Below are positions 22,695-32,072 of a DNA stretch of 64,000 nt, in pieces. Origin of the DNA: Cryptomeria japonica (taxonomy: Eukaryota; Streptophyta; Pinopsida; Cupressales; Cupressaceae); NCBI RefSeq assembly GCF_030272615.1, contig NC_081414.1:812051069-812115068 (forward strand), read 5' to 3'. A program made the position numbers and the translations under genes. Numbering within the stretch: the first letter of the stretch is position 1; each line of letters starts with the position of its first letter. Under the pieces are notes generated by a model. The model ran no database searches. It was not told where the DNA came from and worked only from the letters and a program-made list of their open reading frames with translations.

Positions 22695-25600
22695 TTATTT
22701 AAAGACATGATAGATTGAATGAGGTATTTGAATATGACATGCTAAATGCTCAACTATAAGTGAGATCAAAAACATGTATAAAATTGAAGAAGAAAAATCA
22801 CAAGAACTCTTAGAAGAGGGATGAGTGTAATTTATTAGAGCCTTATCCCTGGAGGAAAGGACTTTATGATGAATAGGAGATAAAGATTCATATGTGGATT
22901 TAGAAATTTGAGGGGATTCATAAAGAGATTTGTTCATTGCCAAGATTTCCTTATGAGGGGAATGAGAGTTGATAGAAGTAGAAGATGATTCGTCACTACT
23001 AAATATAGCATTCACATTAAGAGATCGTCTTTTAGATGCTTTAGTGCGTTTGCAGGGATTATAGCCAAGTCCAAAGGCATAATTGTGAAAATTAGTCTCT
23101 AGAGGAACTTTTATCCCTTGTTCATGAGTGCCACAACCATTTCCATGATACCCATGCTTAGCAAAAATGCGAAAACCACGACCATAACGATCAGCCATTT
23201 CAGGAAGAGAAGGTGGTTTTTCATAAGACAAGGAATCAAACTTTTCATAATTAGAGGTGTGAGGAGAAGAAGTTTGAGAAGCAGCCACAAAATTATTGCT
23301 CATAAATTCAGGTAAGACTGATTGATCTCTAGTTTCTTCCTTCTTTTTACCTTTAAGATCTCTAGGAAGAACCCTATATTCACCTACAAAGGTGGGATTA
23401 AAATCAAGAGATCCCCAATCGTCTTCCGCGAGAACCTTCTTAGGATCAAAAGCCTTTTCATGTGTAGACTCAAGTCCAGAAGGATCTTCTTCAGGAGCTT
23501 TAGGCTCATCCAAAGAATTTTGATTATTAGAGGGTGATGATTTATCCATAGGTATCTTGTTCAAAGAGTCATTACTAGAAGAGGAAGGCTTAGAAGAAAT
23601 CCCTTTGGAAGTAGATGTTTGCAAACAAGCCTGAAGTTTAGTATCACCTATCAAGGTATATGTCTTATTGTTATAAATGAATTTAACTTGTCTATGCAAT
23701 GTAGAGGGGACAGCTTGCATACTATGAATCCAGGGTCTCCCTAATAGCAAGTTGTATGATAGATTTCCTGACATAACATGGATAGGAGTAGGCAAAGTAA
23801 CAGGTCCCACTGTGATGGGTAAGGTGATAATACCTAATGAAGACTTAGCCACATTATCAAAGCCTCGAATGGGACGAGAGTCAGGCTCAATAAGGGATGT
23901 ATCCACATTCATCTTATGCAATAGATTAATGCTACATACATTAAGGCCAGAGCCATTATCTACTAGTGTTCGTCTTATAGCCGTGTCATTTATGATAACC
24001 ACAATCATCAAGGGATCATATTGTTGTTGAATTTCACTAGTAGGCAACTCATCTTGGGTAAACACAATTTGAGTTTTAGGATTCATCACAGAGTTAACCA
24101 AAGACACTATATTACTAGATATATTAGGTGGAGGAACATTCAAATATTTCAAGGAATCTTGTAACATTCCATGATGAACAGAAGAAGTTTGTATCAAATC
24201 CCAAAGGGATATCTTAGCAGGGGTAGCTTTAAGTTGTTCTATGAGATCATAGTCCTTACTAAGCATTTGTGAAATACGAGGCGCTTGAGGAAGAATAGGT
24301 TGGGAAGGAGGAAGCGAAGTGGGGATAACTGAAGGAGGATTAGGTTGCGTATTGTTTCTTGTATTATAGGTATGGGCAACCGCATGATAACTCTCTCTAG
24401 TCATTTGCTTAGCATACTCATAAGGGCTCTTAGAAGAATAACCTCCTTGCACAGTAATAATGGGTTTCTTAGGAGTGCAAAAAGAATCATTAGCATAACC
24501 ACCTTGAACCACTAAGATAGGCTTATTTAAAGGTTGAGAATTTTGAGAAGGACAAGCACCTTGGACAGTGAAGAGAGGTTTGTTAGGTGTCTCATTCACA
24601 TGTATCAAATTGATTGAGGATGGTTTAGAGGAATGAACAAAAGTGTTGGAAGAATTATTGATAGTCTTCTCTTGCACTAAAATCTTATCATGGATTAAAT
24701 CAATTTTAGGAGAGAGACAAGGGGTAAGCATTGATGTTCTAGTAGGAAGAGGAAAGGTCATATCATCCTCTATCATCACAAGATCTACATGGGGAATAAA
24801 CTCTCTAGGAGAAGGATCAACACTACTCTCTAAAGTCTCACTTTTGAGAGGGAGATCTTTGAAAGAAATGTTAACCATCTTGCTTTGAACTAGGGTTTCC
24901 TTATGAGTAGAACCAAGTTGAGGAGAGGGAGATGCTTTATTTTTAGAGGGAGAATAATTGAGATTCAAGGAAGGGGAGAAACTATTAAGGGAGAGAGAAT
25001 AATCTACACCTTCTTCTAATGGTTCATCCCAAATAGTGAAGTGGTTGAAAGGAATGTTTGAAGTATTGTCAATTTCGGGAGAGGAGATAACATTGTTTAT
25101 TAATTCCTCATCCTTAGGAGGGAAAGCATCAATAGATGTGTTAAACTCATCCTCTTTCCTCAAAATATGTTCAATATGATCTTTAGGGGAGAGAGAATTA
25201 AGGAAAGTGCTTATTATTTCATCTTCTTCCTCTAAGGGATGCTTATGGGTAAGACAAAATTTAGGAGAAGGGTAAGCATTTATCATTAATTCATCATCTC
25301 TAGTGGGAATTTTGTTGGAAAAGGAAAGGCCATCACTAGGAAATGTAGGGATAATGTCATCTTCTTGTACACAAGGATCCTCATGAAGGGAGAATTTTTT
25401 AGGAGACACAAAGGCATCAAGGGCATCATCCCACAAAGCATGATCATATCTATTAAAAGGTTTATCTTTTGATTCAAAAGGAGATATCTCTTCATAGAGG
25501 GGATTGTTGAAAACAACCATGTTACTAAATTTAGTGGAAGAGCTAATAGGAATGTACCCTTGAGAGGAACCATTCAACTTATCTTTCTCATCACACCTAA

Positions 25601-25736
25601 ATGGCATAGTAACAAGGTTTATGAGTCTTTGGTAAAATGAAGGTTTGGTATATTTAGGTTTCAAAAATTCATCTAAAGCTTCATCTAACTCATAATCATC
25701 ACAAATATGATCATCTTGCAAATAAAAATCTAACAT
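22695..25736 (-). CDS. B protein: unusual N-terminus, retropepsin, G-patch-like segment
   Basis: Uninterrupted 1013-codon frame. The N-terminal ~380 residues are acidic and serine/proline-rich (start MLDFYLQDDHICDDYELDEA), with recurrent SPK- and EEDE-type phrases, and match no family I know. Residues ~385-440 hold three copies of a KPxxxVQGGY-like unit. Next come a pre-protease helix also present in E2 (DYDLIEQLKATPAKISLWDL, ~500), a retropepsin (VDNGSGLNVCS at ~600, YNLLLGRPWIHSMQAVPS at ~665), and a G-patch-like segment (GFRIFAKHGYHGNGCGTHEQ, ~850). There is no gag core, zinc knuckle, RT or integrase. The frame is probably expressed from the B LTR at 25893-27597. Function unknown: a structural or accessory protein acting with a partner element is inferred. 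Confidence 0.8.
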   Translation of the reverse strand: MLDFYLQDDHICDDYELDEALDEFLKPKYTKPSFYQRLINLVTMPFRCDEKDKLNGSSQGYIPISSSTKFSNMVVFNNPLYEEISPFESKDKPFNRYDHALWDDALDAFVSPKKFSLHEDPCVQEDDIIPTFPSDGLSFSNKIPTRDDELMINAYPSPKFCLTHKHPLEEEDEIISTFLNSLSPKDHIEHILRKEDEFNTSIDAFPPKDEELINNVISSPEIDNTSNIPFNHFTIWDEPLEEGVDYSLSLNSFSPSLNLNYSPSKNKASPSPQLGSTHKETLVQSKMVNISFKDLPLKSETLESSVDPSPREFIPHVDLVMIEDDMTFPLPTRTSMLTPCLSPKIDLIHDKILVQEKTINNSSNTFVHSSKPSSINLIHVNETPNKPLFTVQGACPSQNSQPLNKPILVVQGGYANDSFCTPKKPIITVQGGYSSKSPYEYAKQMTRESYHAVAHTYNTRNNTQPNPPSVIPTSLPPSQPILPQAPRISQMLSKDYDLIEQLKATPAKISLWDLIQTSSVHHGMLQDSLKYLNVPPPNISSNIVSLVNSVMNPKTQIVFTQDELPTSEIQQQYDPLMIVVIINDTAIRRTLVDNGSGLNVCSINLLHKMNVDTSLIEPDSRPIRGFDNVAKSSLGIITLPITVGPVTLPTPIHVMSGNLSYNLLLGRPWIHSMQAVPSTLHRQVKFIYNNKTYTLIGDTKLQACLQTSTSKGISSKPSSSSNDSLNKIPMDKSSPSNNQNSLDEPKAPEEDPSGLESTHEKAFDPKKVLAEDDWGSLDFNPTFVGEYRVLPRDLKGKKKEETRDQSVLPEFMSNNFVAASQTSSPHTSNYEKFDSLSYEKPPSLPEMADRYGRGFRIFAKHGYHGNGCGTHEQGIKVPLETNFHNYAFGLGYNPCKRTKASKRRSLNVNAIFSSDESSSTSINSHSPHKEILAMNKSLYESPQISKSTYESLSPIHHKVLSSRDKALINYTHPSSKSSCDFSSSILYMFLISLIVEHLACHIQIPHSIYHVFK

Positions 25737-25871
25737 TTTGAAATTGCATAAAATTTAAACACACAATGCAAAAACACACTTTTTTTTTTCTTTTTAATGA
25801 AAATGAAATGAAAACACACTAAATCTAGATCTAGATCTAACAAATTCAATGCAAGAGGAAACAATGATAGA

Positions 25872-25889
25872 TTCACGTCGGGTTCACCA
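25872..25889 (-). other. B primer binding site
   Basis: The minus strand reads TGGTGAACCCGACGTGAA, three bases from the 5' LTR end. The identical 18-mer is the PBS of D (51324-51341). I could not assign the tRNA from memory. Confidence 0.85.
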
Positions 25890-25892
25890 AAA

Positions 25893-27597
25893 TGTGTAGG
25901 GGAAAAAGCGAGACTAGGTTAACATGCCCTAATCCTACCTTTTGACACACATTACGGAATACGAAAGAGCCAAGAGATATCGCACAATTGGCTACTTCTT
26001 TTTGTGAAAGAGAGAGAGCCATGGGATATCTATTAGGATTTCTATTCCCTTCTTGAAATTGAAAGATAAAATGATGCAAGTTCAATCCCTAACCTCAAAA
26101 TGCAAGTAGGAACTAATGACAAGATTGCAGAATTGAACTTAAATGATGGAAAGTTGTAAACACAAGGATAAGACAAGAATGAAAATGCATACCCGGAGTT
26201 AAAATCTGACTGAAAATGTTCAGGACGGGGGCGCGGGCGCCACTGTCCTGATTCTGCCCCTGAAACTGCTCCGGAAACTGCTGTTTTTGCACTTTGGAAA
26301 AAGCTGTCAAAAATGCTGAAAATGCTGTCGGACCAGGGCGCCCAGCGCCCCTGTCCCAGGGACCAGGGCGCCCAGAAGGGACCAGGGTGCCCAGAAGGGA
26401 CCAGGGCGCCCAACGCCCCTGTCCTGGCAGGACTAGGGCACCCCACGCCCCTGTCCTGGTCTTTTTCTCTGAAATTTGGTGGGAAGGTCGGTCTCAGTCT
26501 GCTTCTCCCGGATCTGCAACCTGCGGCGTCGTCCGAGTCCCGAAACCTGCAATAATATCTGAAAAGGGGAAGGGGCGGCTATATAGGGTTTTGCCTTAGT
26601 CAAACCCCCGCTTCGGTGATTTCCACCTCCACGAATAGCCAAGTTGTTTTGTAAAATGTATTGTGTGTGCAGACCTAGTGTGTGTGCAAGGTCCAAAATG
26701 CAAGAAAGCAAACTAGAGCAACCTAGAAAGTAAACCCTAATTGCTTGTAAATGATGATGCAAATGCTCTAAATCAAGATGCAATGTGATCTAAAGCATGA
26801 ATAAATGATATATCAAAGCTTATGTAAGGACATGAAAACAATATGAAATCATACCCAACCCTCAAGGGAGGGGTACAAGCCAATCTTCAGTCGGTAATCT
26901 CCTATTGTTCTTCAATGTCTTCCAAGCCCTAAATGGATGAATGAATGAATTTGATAGATGCTTGATAGAGTGATGTTGAATGTTGTTGAAGTCTTCAAAG
27001 ATTTTCTCTTTCGCTGCCTATGAAGTTCCTGGAAACCAAAAATCCCATCCCATCAAATGAGGAAAGAGAGCTTTTATGTATGAAACCCTAGGTCGTAAAT
27101 TCGTATTTTGGCCAACCTAGAGATTGAATATCCCGCCAATTTCTTGGGGTTAAGCTTTATTTTATGATTGGATCGCGCTCCCAAAATTTCGGGAAAAATG
27201 TCCGGGACCATGTTGCACGGGCGTCATGGTCCCGACAACTTTTCACCAAATTTTCAGGGCCATCAGATATGATGATTTTAGAGAGAATCCCGAAGTTACA
27301 GGTGATTTCGAGATGTTTTGACCCCCGAAATCAAGCCCCCAAGTCAAAATAGGACCTAATTAGGGTTTTTGATTAAATGATGTATTGGAAGAATAAAATG
27401 AAAGGGGCACACTTTAATGAAAGGGCCCAACTTTATGATATGGGAGATGATAAAATAGGACCTTAGACCTAATTAATTTAATTAATTAAGTGCTAAAGGG
27501 GAAATGCAATGCAAGATGCAAAATGCGCCAAGGCGGGTGCTAAACTAGGTGTGAAATTGTACCACCCTAGCAAGTGCGTACAATTTACGATGCTACA
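25893..27597 (-). repeat. B 5' LTR
   Basis: 1705 bp, homologous to 19931-21617 end to end. TATA-like CTATATAG at 26579-26586 on the minus strand; palindrome array at about 26330-26462. Confidence 0.92.
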
Positions 27598-27602
27598 GAA
27601 GG
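27598..27602. repeat. Target site duplication of B, right copy (gaagg)
   Basis: Matches 19926-19930. Confidence 0.9.
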
Positions 27603-28196
27603 AAATGGAGACATGTAAAGGTTTTTGTCAAATGGGAATGGGCATATTGTGTCCAGAGAATATTGTTTTGGTGTTTTATCTTTGTTTTCTATTCTTGTGA
27701 CTACAGTTTGTAATGCTTGCATTTGTTTGCTCATTTTTCCCCATGGTGTCTCTTCCTCTTTAGCAACGAGGGCCTCCACATTATAACCAGTAGGGATTTT
27801 GGAACCTTGTTTTGCTAATTCTAGGAAATAGTCTTCTTTTTCCCTAGCCATGATGACCTTCATCATTTTCTGGAATTCTTTATCATTCTGACATCTATGT
27901 ACTTCATCTTCAGGAGGTTCAGGAAGCTAAGATTCAGTTGATGAATCACTGTCAATGGCATGATTGCGGAATTCATCGTGAGTGTTTTGTTTATTAGCTT
28001 CTCTTTCTTGTCTTTCCCTAGACATGGTGGGAGATAGGTGCTAACCAAAGACTGGTATGTCGTAAACTGGTATCTGTGATGAGGATAGTTTATTGTAAAA
28101 GGGGTTTTCCACAAAGAATGGATTGTCTTTTGACACAAAGGGCGTTTCTTTTTCTTTGTCCTTTTTGCTGCAAGAATTTCTAGTTTGAACAGGCAT
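27603..28196 (-). pseudogene. E2 gag, N-terminal part (right of the B insertion)
   Basis: Starts MPVQTRNSCSKKDKEKE at 28196 and stays in one frame to the B insertion point, with two internal TAG codons. It contains EFQKMMKVIMAREKEDYFLE and GYNVEALVAKEEETPWGKM, both also recognisable in E1 gag. The frame continues at 19925 once B is disregarded. Confidence 0.85.
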
Positions 28197-28529
28197 TTTG
28201 TAACCGACAGGACCAAGAGTGAGATGTGTTGCAGAAGTCAAGATCAAATTGTAGCTAGTAGTTCATTTAATGTAGTAATTAAGAGAAGTAACTTAAGATC
28301 TAGTCTAGTTTCAGGAACGATCTATCCTATGTAAGACATTATCCAAGTTGACTTAGGTTTGATAAAATGTTTGTTTGAACTAGCTGAGAAATGATCGACA
28401 AAATCATGCAATGCAACTGCAGAGGTACACTATCAAAGTTGTTTATGCTTATGAGGATGATAACCAGTTTTAGGCTCGCTGTAGACTATTTTGGACAGGT
28501 TTAACTATTTTGGACTGGCAAAATCATAG

Positions 28530-28815
28530 ACTTGTACGACATAATTTCTGAGACCGTACGACAGTTTAACAACTTTAGGATGACAACAATTATGTTTCGT
28601 ACGAGTTGGTGGCTAGTACTGTATGACAAATGGGTAAGTCCCAGATGACAAATGATTCTGTTTGGTTCTATTTCGTATGACACAGGATTTAGTTTAAACG
28701 ACAAACTGTTTGGTTTCATACAACACAAGATTGGACATAGGACAACAATTTAGTATACTCGTCTAACAAAGGATTTGGTGAAGGATGACAATTCAGCAGA
28801 CTCGTACGACTATTG
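28530..28815 (-). repeat. Array of 21-22 bp monomers, E2 leader
   Basis: About 13 degenerate monomers. GTACGAC, GATGACA, GTATGAC, AACGACA and similar cores recur every 21-22 bp, often preceded by TC. Two exact TCGTACGA occur. Confidence 0.65.
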
Positions 28816-30004
28816 ACAGAGTATAGACTAAAAATTCTAAGTTTTTCAATGGCTGGGTATGACAACTGAGTATGATCAATTCTGAAATGGACTAATTTTT
28901 TACTAGGATAGACTAGTTTTGACACATACAGAGTTTATCACTGAATTGTTTGATCTGTTTGATTTGTTTTCTCCAGTTTCAATATTTCATTTTTTAATTC
29001 CAGGGATGAAAACACAAAAAACACATGAGATATGTAATATTTCAAGCACAACACGCTAACCCTATGGAAGTTGCTTAGAGAAGAAAACCTTTTCTTGTTG
29101 ACTTCGGTACACACCCAATAGCTAATAAGAATACAGCCACTGAGTCTCACGCAATGGATTCTCAATGCTGTATTAGCTGACTCCAAATGCTAATGGGGGC
29201 ATGATATGGCAAGTGTCTTGGGAGAGTTACTATCTCTCTTGCACAAAGATTATCAACCTTTCGGAGGTGAATTGGGTAGCTTCTATTTTATATTTCTTAA
29301 TTAGGGATTCCATTTGAAATTACCCCTTGAAGTCATGCAAGCATGATTGAGCCCTATAGCCCGACAAGGTACCAAAACAAGTTGTAGTCACATAAATGCG
29401 ATTGAGACCATGAGGCCCTATAAAATGTTCGATATGAGAGATCTCAAAGAGAAAACTCAAATAATCCCATCCTTTGAGACTTTAATCATTAGAGACCTAT
29501 TTATTATAGTGAGTTGGAATGCTCAGGTCTAGCTGTACTCACTTGGGTCATTCTCATAGGGTGATTACTTTTTCCCACTGTGACAGGCCCGCTAAAGGTA
29601 CACAAATCTCAAAATTTAGAAAAAAGCTTCGAGGGTCTAGATTTATGATTGTCTATAAAAGACAAGAGAGTACTCTCCTACCTCTTAGATCTTTCTGAAA
29701 ACATGAAAGACAAATTTGTTCATTAACTAGATAGAAATTTAAGTGCCTAAAAAAAAAATGAATTTAAAGAATACACGATATTTGGTTGATTTTATTTAGG
29801 CAACCTGCAAAAACAACGCATCAGTAGTCATGTTGTTTTTATTCTTTGGCAAGCATATGTTTGATTTGATAGATTCTTTGACAAGCATCCTACAAGAAAT
29901 TGGCCAGGCTATAAAAATCTTAGGCAGACAGAAGACAATCCAGGGTCAGTGTTACCATCATCAAAATTTAAGCAAAAATCCTAAAAGGTAATCTATTTTT
30001 AATC

Positions 30005-30290
30005 TATCAGAAAACAGAATCGTACAACAATATTCATAAAACATAACGACAGAATAGTTTTATTGTACGAGTTAGAAACCAACATAGAACGATAAAAAGA
30101 TAGCATAAGCAGTATGTCATACGAGTTAGGAATCAACATAGAATGACAAACTATAAGAAAATCAATATGTCGTACGAGTCCATATTCCTATTCATACGAC
30201 AATTTAAAAGATATGATCTTGTTTCATGCGATAAACTACAGGTGTAAATATAATGTCGTACGATGCAGTGAAACTACTCGTACGATATTT
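30005..30290 (-). repeat. TCGTACGA motif block next to the E2 PBS
   Basis: About ten cores (TCGTACGA exact three times, and GTACGAG, ATACGAC, ATGCGAT and others) spaced alternately by about 22 and 32 bp, some 70 bp from the PBS. Confidence 0.6.
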
Positions 30291-30360
30291 CATAGAGGCT
30301 ATATGGATGAAACCTGTAGGATTAAAAAGAATGATTTTGAGGCCAAAAAAGTAGTTTTCT

Positions 30361-30378
30361 GCCCCACAGTGGGTGCCA
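30361..30378 (-). other. E2 primer binding site (tRNA-Lys type)
   Basis: The minus strand reads TGGCACCCACTGTGGGGC, four bases from the 5' LTR. This is complementary to the 3' end of plant tRNA-Lys apart from a few substitutions. Confidence 0.75.
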
Positions 30379-30382
30379 GAAA

Positions 30383-30630
30383 TGTATGTGTGAAAAATGG
30401 ACTAAGAATCTGTATTTGCAAGACAAAACACTTCAATCAAGTCATTACATGCATGGTTAATCAAATATAATCAATGAATAATAAACCGTAACAAATCAAC
30501 CCATTACCTTCTAAAAGATGCGAGTATAAGATTGCTCTCAGATTATTTAGCAATACCAGTGACTAGACAACATCAAGACGAAGGATTTAATCTATATGAG
30601 CATGATGAATGCTAGATGGATGCAATATTG
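30383..30630 (-). repeat. E2 5' LTR, inner part
   Basis: 248 bp homologous to 6524-6771, starting TGTATGTGTG. Interrupted by the copia element and continued at 37018. Its last five bases (30626-30630, tattg) are one copy of the copia target duplication. Confidence 0.9.
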
Positions 30631-31291
30631 TGTTAGTGTAGGTTTTTTTATTTTCCTTATGTCAGGGGGTATTTATTTTTCCTACACATATATTATTAAG
30701 CTTGCTTAGGTTATTAGGTGTGGTTAATATGAGAACACGTGGCAGAATACATTAGCTACATGTGTAACTCTCCACCTCACATGGGTAGTTGAGTTACACA
30801 CCCTCTTTTGGCTTGTTGTGCCACCTCTCATAACCACTATTTTGTCATTTCCTAAGTGTGTTATGGGGTAGTTGGGTTTCTCACCCTCTTTTGGCCTTAT
30901 GTGCCACCTCTTATAACTCCTTTTTTGTTTTCATGTAAGGAGGTTATGCCACATGTTTTGGCATTTACCAAGTAGGTAAAAACCTCCCACCTTTTATGGG
31001 GTAGTAGGTAAAACCTCCCACTTTTTATGGAGGTGGGAGTTAATGCACCTCTTGGTTGTATATGCTATTATTTTTCTATATAATAAGCAATATACTCTCA
31101 CCTTCACAAGTGAAGTGATAGCTCGGTGAGAGTCTTCTCTAAATTCTCTTCTTTATCTCTATTTTTCTCTCATATCAGATTTATCTTCATTCAGCTATTT
31201 TGATCTTCGATCATCTGTTGCTTGGAGTTGCATGTGATCTATGACCGACATCAGATCCTGGCTCAATTCTTGCTTCTCACAGAATTTAACA
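30631..31291 (+). repeat. Copia 5' LTR
   Basis: Runs TGTTAGTGTAGG to GAATTTAACA. TATA-like TATATAAT at 31077-31084, which should set the transcript start shortly downstream. Confidence 0.96.
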
Positions 31292-31303
31292 TGGTATCAG
31301 AGC
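31292..31303 (+). other. Copia primer binding site (initiator tRNA-Met)
   Basis: TGGTATCAGAGC directly abuts the LTR; this is the standard plant copia PBS complementary to tRNA-iMet. Confidence 0.95.
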
Positions 31304-32072
31304 CGTGTTGTCTGGTATAGCTCATTGCTTTTCTGATTTATTTGAGAGATTTGAGATTGTTAGATAGCTAATATTTTTCTTAAAAACCAAGTATTCTCTT
31401 CTCCTGCATTTTCGTGTGATCTGGAGAATCAGAACAGTTTAAAGGAAAATAAGCTTCTAGTTAAATCTGGTTTTATATATGTGTTCTTTGAGATCTGGGT
31501 GATTGCAGCATTTTTGGTAATATTGGAGGCTTCTTTAGCATTTCCAGAGTGTCCAGAAGGCTTGTGAAAATCATAAGTGATTTTTTATTTCACCAAATTC
31601 AGAGTTTGGAGAACACAGTAAAAAAATCAGAGTACTTGACGGAAAGCTGGAAATGAGCACTCTTCATAATTGCAGGTCTTATTGAAATATTCTACCCTTC
31701 CTTTTTAGATATTGCAGGTTGAATCAGCTGCATTTTTTTTCCCTTCTATAGATCATATCTTTCTTCTCACAACTCTATTTTACAAAAACGAATAGTTGTT
31801 GGAAAGGTATTAAGATACATTGAGCAGCTATAAGGCTAATTTTTTTCAGATTTTGTGTTAAATTTATATGTATTTAAACTTTCTATTTTGGCCATTAAAG
31901 CCTTAGAAAGCATTGTAATCTGATAAAAGCCTTGTAAATGCACTAATTATAAAGTGCCAACCTTTTAATATTTGGGGGGGGTGATTTCAAAGACTAGTGA
32001 AAAGGGGGGGTGTCTCTTGTGTCTTCTTTCTTGCACTCTTCTTGACTCTTTGCAATCTTCTTTTCTGCTATC
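31304..32072 (+). other. Copia leader
   Basis: Untranslated leader of about 770 bp. Two G-runs (about 31974-31981 and 32004-32010) lie shortly before the gag start; nothing else stands out. Confidence 0.6.

Larger units (their letters stand above)
19931..27597 (-). mobile_element. B: non-autonomous LTR retrotransposon nested in E2 gag
   Basis: LTRs of 1687 and 1705 bp, target duplication gaagg, PBS and PPT all present, and one long frame with protease and G-patch-like motifs but no gag core, RT, RNase H or integrase. The LTRs differ at only about 1-2% of positions by eye, so it is much younger than its E2 host. It shares PBS, PPT and LTR start with element D, and must borrow enzymes from a related autonomous element not seen here. 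Confidence 0.92.
28197..30360 (-). other. E2 untranslated leader
   Basis: 2.16 kb between PBS and gag without coding signal. Parts: a motif block with three exact TCGTACGA (30005-30290), a block conserved with E1 (about 29080-29700, with a core at 29535-29620 also visible in C), and a 21-22 bp monomer array (28530-28815). The order matches E1. Confidence 0.65.

Noticed and set aside
23118..24888. Plus-strand frames inside the B protein gene
   Set aside because: Antisense shadows of the intact 1013-codon minus-strand frame.
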